Shown here piece after piece: positions 35,401-45,800 of a DNA stretch of 60,743 nucleotides (the stretch's first letter is position 1; every line of letters starts with the position of its first letter). Source of the stretch: Belliella aquatica (GTDB lineage: Bacteria; Bacteroidota; Bacteroidia; Cytophagales; Cyclobacteriaceae); the NCBI RefSeq assembly GCF_014637795.1, contig NZ_BMFD01000013.1:52489-113231 (forward strand), in the 5' to 3' direction. Position numbers and translations under genes: made by a program. The notes beneath the pieces are model-generated. The model saw only the letters and a program-made list of their open reading frames with translations, was not told where the DNA came from and did not search any database.

Positions 35401-36246
35401 ATGAAGAAACTGATTTCACATAATATTGGCACATTTCTAATTGCTTGCATGATATTTTCATGTGGACAAAATTTCTCAGATAGTGGTACTTCAGAAATTG
35501 GACATGATGGAGAAAATTTTGAAGAACTATTAGATATTCCTCTCACAGAACAACCACCACCTCCACCACCTCCTAAAAATATTTCTGCAAATGAAATTTC
35601 TAGAAAGCTCATCAAGTCAGGAAGACTTGAGTTAGAGTCAAAGAATTTTCAGAAAGATCGCCAAGTAATATTAGATTATTTGGGAAAATTCGGTGGGTAT
35701 GTTGAGCAGGAGAATGAAAATAATTCTGAATTCCGTAAGACGCTCTTCCTTACGATTAGAATCCCATCTAATTCTTTTGATTCTATGTTCATTCTTTCAA
35801 CTGCTGTAGGAAGAAAAGTCATCAATAGGTCTGTTAATGTAGAAGATGCTACATTGAGGTATTTGGATTTGGAAGCGTCCATAGAAAGTTCGAAAGCATT
35901 AGAAAATAGGTATAGAGAAATATTGAAGCAAGCCAATTCAATAAAGGATATCTTAGAGATAGAAAAAAGCTTAAATTCAATCAGGGCAGAGATTGATTTA
36001 TACGAGTCTCGATTTAGAAATCTATCCAGCAAAATTTCTTATAGCAGTTTAGAAATAATTCTATCTGAAAATGTAACTGTTGCCGAAAATCCAGATCTAG
36101 GTTATCTTAATAAGCTTATCAATTCTTTTGGATATGGCTGGAAGGGTTTAGGTCAATTTTTATTGGGAATTGTGAGTATTTGGCCATTTATATTGGTAGC
36201 TGGATTAATTGGTTTCTTGATTAGAAGAAGGATTAAGAAAAAGTAG
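35401..36246 (+). CDS. DUF4349 domain lipoprotein
   Basis: A 281-aa protein from ATG 35401. An upstream GTG at 35383 would add six residues before a complete lipoprotein signal (KKLISHNIGTFLIACMIFSC, with the lipid-modified Cys near residue 21), so I use the ATG. After the Cys come an acidic linker and a run of seven prolines (about 52-58). Residues about 65-240 are the DUF4349 domain (KLIKSGRLELE, then FGGYVEQENE, IRIPSNSFDSM, and a coiled-coil helix with LDLEASIES...IEKSLNSIRAEID). A membrane helix near the C-terminus (about 248-272) ends in a basic tail, RRRIKKK. The DUF4349 function is not established, though members are envelope proteins. It stands alone, 80 bp before the TonB-dependent receptor. 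Confidence 0.85.
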   Translation: MKKLISHNIGTFLIACMIFSCGQNFSDSGTSEIGHDGENFEELLDIPLTEQPPPPPPPKNISANEISRKLIKSGRLELESKNFQKDRQVILDYLGKFGGYVEQENENNSEFRKTLFLTIRIPSNSFDSMFILSTAVGRKVINRSVNVEDATLRYLDLEASIESSKALENRYREILKQANSIKDILEIEKSLNSIRAEIDLYESRFRNLSSKISYSSLEIILSENVTVAENPDLGYLNKLINSFGYGWKGLGQFLLGIVSIWPFILVAGLIGFLIRRRIKKK

Positions 36247-36326
36247 GACATACTTGCTATAAAAAGTTTGAATTGGGAAATCAAAAATGCTTCTTTGCCG
36301 TTTACCAAAGAAAGTAAAACCCATCT

Positions 36327-38726
36327 ATGCAATTTTTATATAGATTTTTAATCCTTCAGATTAGTTTTGGACTTCTTCCTTTAATAGAATCCTTTGCTCA
36401 AGATAAGCAGGTATTGGAGGGCGTAGTTCTAGATTTTGCAATGAATCAGCCAATTCCTGGTGCAAATGTCTATTGGCAAGATGACTTGACGAATGGAGTG
36501 ACGACTGATCTTGATGGAAATTTTCAAATTCAAGTTAGCTCGCTTCCCGCAAAGCTTATCATATCCTTCGTTGGATTTGAGGAGGTTATTAGAGTCATTC
36601 AGGAAAAAGATATCGCAAAGCCGATTAAATTTTTCTTAAGGGTGGAAGATATGGACTTGGAAGAAGTTACTGTCAGCAGTACAAGACCTGATGAAAATGT
36701 GAGAAGTTTGGATATGGGTAAATCAGTAATACCCATTCAAACAATAAAAAATATCCCTGCATTATTCGGAGAAGTCGATTTATTGAGAAGTCTTCAGTTG
36801 CTTCCTGGAGTGCAAACAGCAGGAGAGGGAACTACGGGGCTTTTTGTAAGAGGTGGATCTGCAGATCAAAATTTGCTTCAAATCGATGGTGCACCTGTGT
36901 ACAATCCATCCCACTTTTTTGGGTTTTTCTCGGTTTTCAACCCTGATGCTTTGAGTGGAGTGGATTTTTATAAGGGGAATATTCCTGCCAATTTTGGTGG
37001 GCGAGTATCGAGTGTCATTGATATTTCATTGAAAGAGGGAAATTTTGAAAAAATAAGAGGTGAAGGTGGGATTGGTACAATTAGTTCTCGCTTGACGGTA
37101 GATGGGCCACTTTTATCTGACAAATCAAGTTTTTCAATTTCTGGAAGAAGAACGTATGCAGATATGTTTTTGAGATTGTCTTCTGATCCTTCAATTAATA
37201 GCAATGATTTATATTTCTATGATCTCAACGGGAAATTTACTTTTCTACTGGGAGATAGAGATAAATTAACTGTTTCTTCTTACTATGGAGCTGATTTTTT
37301 GGGTCTATCAGCACAGTTTGGTTTAGGTTGGAGCAATTGGGTTTCTTCAGTTAATTGGAGTAGGAATATATCAGAGAACATGTTTTTTGATATGAATTTG
37401 TACCACAGTTCATATCAGTACAATGTCAACTTTGATGATCCTGATAATGGATTTAAATGGGGAAATACTTTAGCCGAAACAGGACTGAAAGCAACATGGT
37501 CTTATCAAGCTTCAGAGCGTACCCTCCTCAATTGGGGTGCACACAGTCAGCTTTATGGATTCTCTCCAATAAGTTTGGATCCTGCGCCGGGAAGTGCAAT
37601 AGAGCCATTTGCTACAAACCCGCGTAATGGTTTTCAAAACAATATTTTTATCGGAGCGACTACCGAAATTAGTCCAAAGTTCAGTATTGAGGCTGGATTA
37701 AGATGGTCTTTTTATCAGCAGCAAGGCAAAGGTGTTGATTACAGATATGAAGGTGGACAACCCAGTCCTCAAGCAGAGATACTTGATTCTTTAGTTTTTA
37801 AAAGATTTGAAAGAATAAAGACTTATCAGGGTTTAGAACCGAGATTGGCTACAAGATATTTATTGAATGAAGGGCTTTCTCTAAAAGCATCTTTCAACAG
37901 GAATTTCCAATATCTGCAAGTAGCCTCCAATAGCTCCGCAGGTCTGCCAATTGATCGATGGATTTTGGCAGGTACTTATGTTCCGCCGATCAGGGGAGAC
38001 CAAGTTTCTTTGGGGATTTTTAAAAATCTCAACGATAATATTTGGGAGATTTCTGCTGAAGGATATTACAAAGATTTTAAGAATATAATTGATCTTAGAC
38101 AAGGTGCAAACATCCTTTTTACAGATAATGTAGAAACTGAAATACTTGCTGGAAATGGCTATGCTTATGGTCTTGAGTTGTTGTTGAGAAAAAATGTTGG
38201 TAAAACCACAGGATGGTTGAGTTACACATATTCGAGAACATGGAGAAGGGTAGAAGGCATCAGCTTTGATCAGTGGTACAATCCTAGGTTTGATAGACCG
38301 CATGATTTGACTTTAGTAGTCAATCATGAATTTAATAAGAGATGGTCAGCTGGATTGACATTTGTATATACCACAGGACAAGCAGTAACTTTTCCTATTG
38401 GATCTTATGAAATTGATAACCAAAGACTTCCTTTGTTTAGTGGAGTAAGAAATGACGACAGGTTTCCAGATTATCATAGAATGGACGCCTCTGTTACTTG
38501 GAAAAACGCCGATAAAGGTAAAAAATGGAGAGGAAGTTGGAATTTCAGTGTCTATAATCTCTATGGAAGAAAAAATCCATTTGCTTATCAATTTACTGAA
38601 ATTTACAATGATCAAATCAATTTTACTCCAAGTCAAAGTAATCCGATAACTTCAAGACGACCGGGTACGGTGATGACTTATTTATTTACATTTCTCCCAT
38701 CAGTAACTTATAATTTTAATTTTTGA
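36327..38726 (+). CDS. TonB-dependent outer-membrane receptor with N-terminal carboxypeptidase-like domain
   Basis: A 799-aa protein. The signal peptide ends near residue 24 (ESFAQ). Residues about 29-112 are a CarboxypepD_reg-like beta-sandwich (LEGVVLDFAMNQPIPGANVYW, then GVTTDLDGNF). A plug domain at about 120-235 contains LLRSLQLLPGVQ, GLFVRGGSADQNLLQIDGAPVYN and the GGRVSSVIDI strand. The rest is a TonB-dependent barrel ending in the aromatic NFNF. There is no SusD-like partner. Instead its TGA overlaps the ATG of a DUF4249 lipoprotein (TGATG), a recurrent Bacteroidota pairing. The substrate is unknown, and no sugar-utilisation genes lie nearby. A weak hairpin (TTCTTTG/CAAAGAA, 36291-36312) precedes the start. 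Confidence 0.92.
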   Translation: MQFLYRFLILQISFGLLPLIESFAQDKQVLEGVVLDFAMNQPIPGANVYWQDDLTNGVTTDLDGNFQIQVSSLPAKLIISFVGFEEVIRVIQEKDIAKPIKFFLRVEDMDLEEVTVSSTRPDENVRSLDMGKSVIPIQTIKNIPALFGEVDLLRSLQLLPGVQTAGEGTTGLFVRGGSADQNLLQIDGAPVYNPSHFFGFFSVFNPDALSGVDFYKGNIPANFGGRVSSVIDISLKEGNFEKIRGEGGIGTISSRLTVDGPLLSDKSSFSISGRRTYADMFLRLSSDPSINSNDLYFYDLNGKFTFLLGDRDKLTVSSYYGADFLGLSAQFGLGWSNWVSSVNWSRNISENMFFDMNLYHSSYQYNVNFDDPDNGFKWGNTLAETGLKATWSYQASERTLLNWGAHSQLYGFSPISLDPAPGSAIEPFATNPRNGFQNNIFIGATTEISPKFSIEAGLRWSFYQQQGKGVDYRYEGGQPSPQAEILDSLVFKRFERIKTYQGLEPRLATRYLLNEGLSLKASFNRNFQYLQVASNSSAGLPIDRWILAGTYVPPIRGDQVSLGIFKNLNDNIWEISAEGYYKDFKNIIDLRQGANILFTDNVETEILAGNGYAYGLELLLRKNVGKTTGWLSYTYSRTWRRVEGISFDQWYNPRFDRPHDLTLVVNHEFNKRWSAGLTFVYTTGQAVTFPIGSYEIDNQRLPLFSGVRNDDRFPDYHRMDASVTWKNADKGKKWRGSWNFSVYNLYGRKNPFAYQFTEIYNDQINFTPSQSNPITSRRPGTVMTYLFTFLPSVTYNFNF

Positions 38727-39565
38727 TGAAAAAGCTTTTGATTTTGCTCTCTATTCTGTTTGCCTTTTCCTCGTGTCAGGAAGAGGTTGTTTTGGAGTTG
38801 CAGACTTCAGAAAGGATTCCTGTGATAGAAGGAGTTTGGACAGATACACCTAATTTTAATCAAGTTCTCGTCTCTTATTCAAAAGAATACTATTCAGATG
38901 AACCAGATGAAATAGTGAAAAATGCTACTGTTTTTGTTAGAAATGTTGGTAATGGTCAAATAGATAATTTTCGATACAATGATCAAGTAAAGCGCTATGT
39001 ACCTGTACAGAATCAAATTGGAGTAATCGGAGAAACCTATGAGTTGAATGTGATTATTGAAGGGAAAGCCTATATTTCTACCGGCACACTTCTAGAACCA
39101 CCCACGCTAGATTCATTGACTTACAAATTTCAAGAAGAGAGGGTGTTTCGAGAAGAAGGATATTATTTGACATTATATGGTAAAATTCCTTTTGAAGACG
39201 ATAATAACTATCGGATTAGAATAATTAGAAACGATACATTGCTCAATAGAAGGTCCGATTATTTGCTTTTTGATGATTCCTTTGGTACTTCTATTCTAGA
39301 TAGGGGATTCGAATTAGGAGGTTTTTCTTTTAAGGAAAGAGATCAAGTCAGGTTAGAATTGTTTAGGCTCAATCAAGATGCTTATGACTATCTATCACAA
39401 TTGGTGAATCTTCTTTTCAACGATGGGGGATTATTCAGCCCACCACCCCAAAATCCTGTTTCAAACATATATCCTTTCAATGGCGAAGGTGAGGTTTTGG
39501 GTTATTTTGTGGTGAGTCCATATCTGAGTGCGGCTGTCAGTATAACAGCCCAAGACAGTGATTAA
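38726..39565 (+). CDS. DUF4249 lipoprotein, partner of the TonB receptor
   Basis: A 279-aa protein. The start is the ATG at 38726, overlapping the receptor's stop (TGATG), not the TTG three bases earlier. The lipoprotein signal KKLLILLSILFAFSSC has Cys near residue 17. The body shows the DUF4249 layout: an early QTSERIPVIEGVWTD segment, then a VTV-like strand (NATVFVRNVG), G-TYELNV, a TGTLLEPPTLDSL block and a C-terminal region with NPVSNIYPFNGEGEVLGYF and SPYLSAAVSI. These proteins are thought to sit on the outer membrane and act with their receptor in uptake of an unknown nutrient. Translational coupling supports a complex. Confidence 0.88.
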   Translation: MKKLLILLSILFAFSSCQEEVVLELQTSERIPVIEGVWTDTPNFNQVLVSYSKEYYSDEPDEIVKNATVFVRNVGNGQIDNFRYNDQVKRYVPVQNQIGVIGETYELNVIIEGKAYISTGTLLEPPTLDSLTYKFQEERVFREEGYYLTLYGKIPFEDDNNYRIRIIRNDTLLNRRSDYLLFDDSFGTSILDRGFELGGFSFKERDQVRLELFRLNQDAYDYLSQLVNLLFNDGGLFSPPPQNPVSNIYPFNGEGEVLGYFVVSPYLSAAVSITAQDSD

Positions 39566-39610
39566 TTAAAAAAACGATTTCAAATCACTAAGATTCCTTA
39601 CTTTTGCACC

Positions 39611-40774
39611 ATGTTAGATTTTACGCAAAAAGGAAAGGTAGTCATTACTTTTAAAGATAGATTTTCTCCATTTGTTGAAAAGGAGTTGATTGATCTCGGA
39701 TTCAAGCCAAAGAATGTTTTTAGAACCTACATTGAGTTGTACGCATCTTTACATGAATGTATGTATCTGAATATGCATCTAAGAGTGGCAAGTCATGTTC
39801 TTTTTGAAATCAAATCATTCTATCTGCATCATGCAGATGATATTTATAGAAGAGTAAAAACACTCCCTTGGGAAGAATACATCACCAAAGACACCTATTT
39901 TTCTGTCAATTCCCATGTAGAGAATGACAGTGTTGACAATCCATTATTTGTCAATGTGCGCGTAAAAGATGCTATCGTAGATCGTTTTAGGGAAAATACT
40001 GGGTTGAGACCTGATACAGGTTCAGCTTATGATGGAGCAGTTTTTCAACTCTTTTGGAAAGAAACTCAGGCAACACTATATATCAATACTTCAGGAGAAA
40101 CTATTGCCAAGCATGGCTACAGAAAAATCCCTGGAAAAGCACCTATGCTGGAGGCACTCGCGGCTGCTACAATCTATGCTACGGGCTGGGATAGGAAAAG
40201 TCCTTTTGTGAATCCTATGTGTGGTTCTGGAACATTAGCGATTGAAGCGGCTTTAATAGCTACAAACCGATATCCTGGACTGTATCGCGATCATTATTCT
40301 TTTATGCATATCATTGGCTACGAAGAAGAGGCATACTTGAAAATGAAAGCCGAATTGGAAGAAAAAATCACTTCAATAGAAGGGATAGAAATCATAGCAA
40401 GTGATATCGCCGAACAAGCGGTGATGTTTACCAAAGAAAATGCTGCCACAGCGGGTGTGGAGGACCTCCTTTCTTATGAAGTTTGTGATTTTGAAGAGAC
40501 TACTATTCCCGAATCAGATACAGGAATCATGATGGTTAATCCCGAATATGGTGAGCGCTTGGGAGAAGAGGATGAGTTGGAAGCAACTTACAAGCGTCTT
40601 GGAGATTTTATGAAACAGAAATGTGCTGGTTACACAGGTTTTGTGTTTACTGGGAATCTGGACTTGGCAAAAAGAGTAGGTTTAAGACCATCAAGAAAAC
40701 TCGAATTTTATAATGGTACGATTGATTGCAGACTTTTGAAGTACGAATTATACAAAGGCAAGAAAGAAGCTTAA
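39611..40774 (+). CDS. THUMP-domain class I SAM-dependent RNA methyltransferase (RlmL-like)
   Basis: A 387-aa protein. The N-terminal about 150 residues fit the ferredoxin-like plus THUMP RNA-binding region of RlmL/Trm11-type enzymes. The HGYRK-PGKAPMLEALAAA segment (168-186) precedes the Rossmann fold. Motif I is NPMCGSGTLAIEAAL (201-215), the acidic loop is SDIAEQA (264-270), and motif IV is MVNPEYGERLGE (308-319). In RlmL the catalytic motif is usually NPPYGERL. Here the second proline is glutamate. The probable reaction is N2-methylation of a guanosine in 23S rRNA, but the target is inferred. Start ATG 39611 is 45 bp after the DUF4249 gene. A short CTGATT/AATCAG hairpin follows the stop at 40783-40796. 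Confidence 0.87.
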   Translation: MLDFTQKGKVVITFKDRFSPFVEKELIDLGFKPKNVFRTYIELYASLHECMYLNMHLRVASHVLFEIKSFYLHHADDIYRRVKTLPWEEYITKDTYFSVNSHVENDSVDNPLFVNVRVKDAIVDRFRENTGLRPDTGSAYDGAVFQLFWKETQATLYINTSGETIAKHGYRKIPGKAPMLEALAAATIYATGWDRKSPFVNPMCGSGTLAIEAALIATNRYPGLYRDHYSFMHIIGYEEEAYLKMKAELEEKITSIEGIEIIASDIAEQAVMFTKENAATAGVEDLLSYEVCDFEETTIPESDTGIMMVNPEYGERLGEEDELEATYKRLGDFMKQKCAGYTGFVFTGNLDLAKRVGLRPSRKLEFYNGTIDCRLLKYELYKGKKEA

Positions 40775-40782
40775 TTTTTTAG

Positions 40783-40796
40783 CTGATTTTAATCAG
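40783..40796 (+). terminator. Weak hairpin after the RNA methyltransferase gene
   Basis: CTGATT (40783-40788) and AATCAG (40791-40796) form a short stem 8 bp after the TAA, with T-rich DNA on both sides. It is too weak to be a sure terminator. Confidence 0.3.
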
Positions 40797-40823
40797 TTTA
40801 AGACCTGAGTAATATTGCATTTT

Positions 40824-40872
40824 AGCGGTTGGTAGATAGGTATTTTTGATGCTTTAACAAATACCAACCGCT
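40824..40872 (+). promoter_or_regulatory. Inverted repeat ending just before the start of the 602-aa gene
   Basis: AGCGGTTGGTA (40824-40834) and TACCAACCGCT (40862-40872) are perfect 11-bp arms with a 27-nt spacer. The right arm ends 6 nt before the ATG at 40879. In RNA it would form a long hairpin against the translation start, where Bacteroidota ribosomes need unstructured sequence. In DNA it could be an operator. The GC content of the arms stands out from the surrounding DNA. Confidence 0.5.
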
Positions 40873-40878
40873 TTGACA

Positions 40879-42687
40879 ATGCAAGAATTAAAATCTCACA
40901 GTTTTCATATCCCTGTAATGGGATTAGGCTATACCTTAGAAACCCCTCTCAAAGTTGCCAAATATGGTATTTCTTCTGTAGTATCCATCATGGATGACTC
41001 ACTTTTGGAAGACATGCGTAGGGTGAAAAGCAGAATTTTAGGAGTTCCCTATTTGCCAATAGATGCAAAAACAAATGATAGTCGCGCAAAGCGAATTACT
41101 GCCTATCTAAACTTTTTGCATGATCAAATCACCCAGCAAATTGATAGGATTAAGCAACAGCTCTTTGGAGAGGGAAATGATTTGGACACCTATTTTGAGT
41201 TACTTTCTGATAAACATCCAGCGAAAGTGCTTTTTGAAAAACTGATCATGCTAAAGGGTGCAGAACGTACACAAGTTGAACAGCAGCTCAAGAATTTTAT
41301 TCGGCCAGGAAATATTGATGTGAATATCATGACCAAAGTTGACAAGCTGAATTATGATGTAAATGGTGAGGAACTTCCGAGAGAGTTTTCTGATGCACTT
41401 TCTGCATTACGAGGATTTGCTGAGAGTAACTTGAATGCATCTGTTGTATTTTCAGCAGGAATGAATCCCGCTCTTTTTAGTTATGCAGAGCAGTTTGATT
41501 CATTTTTTCCTGACAGCAAAGGTGAAATTCAAAAACGAATCATTTTGAAAGTAAGCGATTACAGGTCTGCGATGATTCAAGGGAGATTCTTGGCTAAAAA
41601 AGGGCTTTGGGTTTCTGAATTTAGAATCGAATCAGGACTGAATTGTGGAGGTCACGCCTTTGCCACGGATGGCATTTTGCTGGGTCCTATTTTAGAGGAA
41701 TTCAAAGAAAATAGAGAAGCACTCAATGCAACACTCGTGGAAGCTTGCAATCAAGCTCTGCTTTCAAAAAAGAAACCTCTTTTGCTGTCTAATGAAAAAT
41801 TGAAAATTACCGTTCAGGGTGGAATCGGAACAGCAAATGAAGATGAATTTTTGATGGACCATTACCAACTTGATGGCACCGGTTGGGGTAGTCCCTTCTT
41901 GATGGTTCCAGAGGCAACGAATGTTGATGATTATACTTTGCAGAAATTAGTGAATGCCAAGAAATCAGATTATTATCTTAGCCATGCCTCACCGCTTGGT
42001 ATTAGATTTAATAATCTCAGAACGAGTAGTTCGGAAGATCAACGTAAATCACGAATCGACAAGGATAGAGCTGGCAGTCCTTGCTACAAGAAGTTTTTAT
42101 CCTTCAATACCGAGTTTACAGAAAAGCCAATTTGCACAGCTTCTAGACAATACTTAAATCTCAAGTTAAAAGAGATGAAAGAGAAATTTTCAGATGTAAT
42201 GGAGTTTGAAAAGAGGACGGAAAAGATTTTGGCAAAAGATTGTATTTGCGAGGGGCTTGGAGCTCCTGCATTGATTACGAATGGTGAAACTCCTGCAAGA
42301 AATCTTACTGCTGTTACTATCTGTCCGGGGCCGAATCTAGCGTATTTCTCAGGAGTATTTAGCCTCAAAGAAATGGTAGGGCACATTTATGGTAAATTCT
42401 CCATTATGCACGATACAGATCGTCCCCACATGTTTGTAAAGGAACTTCAACTTTATGTGTCCTATTTAAAGGAAGAAATGGATAATTATCTTGTTGAGCA
42501 ACCTGCGAAATTTGAAGCTTACGTCGATAAATTTAAAGCTAACCTCAAGGAAGGAGTTGCTTATTATCAAAAGTTAATTGAAGAAATTCCTGTAGATACA
42601 GAAGAGATGATTAATAGGATGAAAAATCAATTTCAAGCAACACTAGCAGAAATTGAGGAAATTGCTGTCCCAAGCTTAGTTGATTAG
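40879..42687 (+). CDS. Conserved-looking 602-aa protein resembling nitronate monooxygenase (FMN TIM barrel); function unknown
   Basis: I start at ATG 40879, as an in-frame TTG at 40873 is within the 5' inverted repeat. Three segments recall nitronate monooxygenase/FMN-dependent barrels: the N-terminal HIPVMGLGYTLETPLKVAKYG, the ESGLNCGGHAFATDGILLGP segment (about 252-270) matching the AGGH-G region, and TVQGGIGTANEDE with GTGWGSPFLMVPEAT matching the GGI...GT-FL--EA phosphate-binding region. The protein is much longer than those enzymes (about 350 aa). Its C-terminal 200 residues carry several cysteines (SPCYKK, KPICTAS, KDCICEGLG, TICPGPN), possibly for a metal or iron-sulfur site, and end in helices. 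No signal peptide. The family link is a motif impression only. It stands alone and is followed by a strong terminator. Confidence 0.55.
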   Translation: MQELKSHSFHIPVMGLGYTLETPLKVAKYGISSVVSIMDDSLLEDMRRVKSRILGVPYLPIDAKTNDSRAKRITAYLNFLHDQITQQIDRIKQQLFGEGNDLDTYFELLSDKHPAKVLFEKLIMLKGAERTQVEQQLKNFIRPGNIDVNIMTKVDKLNYDVNGEELPREFSDALSALRGFAESNLNASVVFSAGMNPALFSYAEQFDSFFPDSKGEIQKRIILKVSDYRSAMIQGRFLAKKGLWVSEFRIESGLNCGGHAFATDGILLGPILEEFKENREALNATLVEACNQALLSKKKPLLLSNEKLKITVQGGIGTANEDEFLMDHYQLDGTGWGSPFLMVPEATNVDDYTLQKLVNAKKSDYYLSHASPLGIRFNNLRTSSSEDQRKSRIDKDRAGSPCYKKFLSFNTEFTEKPICTASRQYLNLKLKEMKEKFSDVMEFEKRTEKILAKDCICEGLGAPALITNGETPARNLTAVTICPGPNLAYFSGVFSLKEMVGHIYGKFSIMHDTDRPHMFVKELQLYVSYLKEEMDNYLVEQPAKFEAYVDKFKANLKEGVAYYQKLIEEIPVDTEEMINRMKNQFQATLAEIEEIAVPSLVD

Positions 42688-42820
42688 TCAATCAAATTGA
42701 GAGCTATTAGATAGCAGTTGATCAGTGATTGGGGCTGTAATTTAGGATCAATAAAAGTACCTATTTGGCTACACGTCTAAGTCTTGTATAATTTAAAAAA
42801 TAGTTCAAAATATTGAAAAC

Positions 42821-42859
42821 AGACCTGTCAGATTTTGAAAACCTGACAGGTCTTATTTT
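42821..42859. terminator. Bidirectional intrinsic terminator
   Basis: AGACCTGTCAG (42821-42831) and CTGACAGGTCT (42843-42853) form a perfect 11-bp stem with an 11-nt loop, followed by TATTTTTT on the + strand. On the - strand the hairpin is followed by the mixed run GTTTTCAATATTTT. It separates the convergent 602-aa gene (+) and ccsBA (-). The CCTGTCAG core recurs in the hairpin at 60594-60623. Confidence 0.88.
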
Positions 42860-45800
42860 TTATACCATCAACTTCTTCAGCTGATCTTTTTCTATTTTGT
42901 TGTACTTCCAAATGGCAAGCAAAGAAATAATCAGCAATCCTGCCACTATCCAATACACCCAAATAGGAATAGGGACAGGGTCTCCGGCTGCGTAGGAATG
43001 CAATCCAGAAAGGTAATAATTCACTCCAAATGATGTCATGATGATGGAGCTAAAAGCCCAAAGGCTTGCCAAGTTGAAAATCAGACTTTTTTTGAGTGAT
43101 GGGATTAGCCTTAGGTGAAGAACAATCGCATAAACGATCACAGAAATCAATGCCCATGTTTCTTTTGGATCCCAAGCCCAGTATCTTCCCCAACTTTCAT
43201 TTGCCCAAACGCCACCTAAAAACGTTCCCACGGTGAGTAAGAACAAACCGATCGTAATTGACATTTCATTCACGATATTCAGCTCTTGCAAGCTGAGCCA
43301 CCATTTAGCTTTCGGCAGTGAAGGTTTGAATATAATCAGAATTAGACTCAATAGGGCAATAATAGCAGAAAGTGCCAAAGGTGCATACCCACTCACAATG
43401 ATTGCTACGTGTATTTTTAGCCAATAGGAGTGGAGCACAGGCATGAGGTTTGTAATCTCTGGATTGAGCCAATCCAAAAATCCCACAAACAGCAAAGTTC
43501 CTGAAAACAGCAATGACAGAGGGATGGTAAACTGTGATTTGTTGGAAAAGATCATTCCAAAAAGTAAAACACCCCAAGCTACAAATACCATCATCTCAAA
43601 GCCATCAGACCAAGGTGGATGCTTAGCAATATACCATCTCAACGCTAGGTGGAACGTGAACAAGATGAATCCTATCCATGTAAAAATCACACCGATTTTC
43701 CATGAAAGGCTTATCATTTTTGTTTGTTTGAAAAGCGATAGAATTCCTATAGCCAGCATAAGGATTCCGAGAAGCCAAAATGGACCAAACAACCGCGTTC
43801 CTAAATTCAATTTCGTGTAAAGAAGCTCAGCTTTGATTTCGGTTTCATTTGGATAGACTTCGCTTCCAGCTTTTTGCTGATAGAGTTCGATATAAGAAAG
43901 TGTCTCTTCCGCTTCTGCCCATTCACCGGTTTTGATTCCTTTGTCAACAGCTGCGAGATACAGTGAGGTAATGTTTTTGACAAATACAGCATCATCTTCA
44001 TCAAATCCCTGCATGAATTGCTGACTCGTAAACCAAGTATTATTTCTGTCTAACTTGTTTGGAAAAAGTCGTAAGAAATCACCTGTCAACAGGGCGTAGA
44101 AAATATTGAAACGTTCATCTATTTTGAGAATTTCTTTATCTGATTCATTTCGCTCAGACGGTTTGAGCTTATTACTAGCCTCGACCATTTCCTGCAAAAG
44201 ATAATTGCCATCTTCATCTAGGAAATCTCGAAAACTTAGCCTATCTGTTGGTTCTACTCCGAGCGTTTGAAATACATAATAAGATTTTTTTTGATCGATT
44301 TTGATCAAAGGAAGATGACTATAGGTAACAGGATCTAATTGAACAGCAAGCAAAAACTGTTCAGAACTAAATATCATCAGCCCATCTTCCGTTGGTACGT
44401 CGATTTTGGTCTTTCCACTGAGCTTTCTTATAATCTCGTTGGCCAATGTATTCAGGGGCTTCATTCTTCCATCAAGATCCTGCACGATCAATTTTCCATA
44501 CGCCTCAGCATGTTCCTTAGGTGTCAAGGATAATCTAGGGTCCTGCATGGGTACTTCCTGTGCAAATAGAGTTGAGATAGAAAGCAGTACCAGTATGACA
44601 GTAGCAGCAGCTTTTTTACGAAGCAACCCAAGTTTTTTATTGAGCAATTGAAACCTACTACCTTTCGCAAAAAGCGTTAGAATCATTCCTAAAGTCAAAA
44701 GTGTGTAACCTAAATAAGTCAAATAGGTACCCGGACGATCTTGATTGACGGAAAGGATAGTCCCTTTTTCATCATTGTCATAAGAAGACTGATAGAAGCG
44801 ATATCCTCGGTGATCAAGCACATTATTCATATAAATTCTGTAGGGAAATTCTTCTCCATTTGACCTTACCATTACTTCTGAAGCATAGGAAGCTGGGCTT
44901 TGACTCCCAGGATAGCGTTCTAGATCAAAATCATTGAGGTAAAGTTCAAATGGGAGTTTGATGTTTTTTGGACCGAAAGTGAGACTATAATTGAACCCCT
45001 TATGACTGAAAGGATGCCAACTCGGGTTGAAGCTTACCTTGCGGATATAGGTGTTGCTAATCAATTCGCCATCTGTGTTCAAAATTTCAAGATGAACGAC
45101 ATCGGGCATATTTTTGGCGAGCATTTCGTCAGTTTCAGCTTGGTAGACGATAGCTGCATCTTCTACAATTGATTTTATCATAAAAGCACCGCCATCCCAT
45201 TGATATAGTGAGCGCAGTTGTAGCTGACTTGTTTCTCCTTCATGCATGACTCCGATCTGCTGTGTGCTCATTTCCATGATTTGTAGATGCGTATTAGTTT
45301 CTATCATCCACTTGTCAAGTTCTTTGAATATTTTGATTGGGCTTGTAGAGGTTTGTACAGTTCCCAAAGAAATATTCCCCAAAGCCAAATCATTACCTTC
45401 GGTCAGGATATAATCTTCCCTTCCAGTTCCTATAGCAACAGCGAGATCGATGTAAGTTTCATCTCCGTCGATATATGTCTCTACACCAGCTTTGATGTAT
45501 TCTTTTATCCTTACTTGAAGTTTGTTGTCATTGAAATCTACCTGATGAACTTCAGGGCTAAACTGATGAGGAACGATATTGATGGGTTTTTCAAATTTCA
45601 AACCTTTACTGTCTTGTGACAATTTTACTTGAAGGTAGTCTGTTGATGTGTGAAATGAGTTTTCGGATCCTCCTTCTCTAATGTGCATTACCCCATCAAC
45701 ACTCAGATAGCGCGTCACGCCTGCACCCAAAAGAATAACCACAAATGCGAGATGGAAAAGACCCACAGGCCAGCGGTTGGCATGAAGTAATTTATATTGA

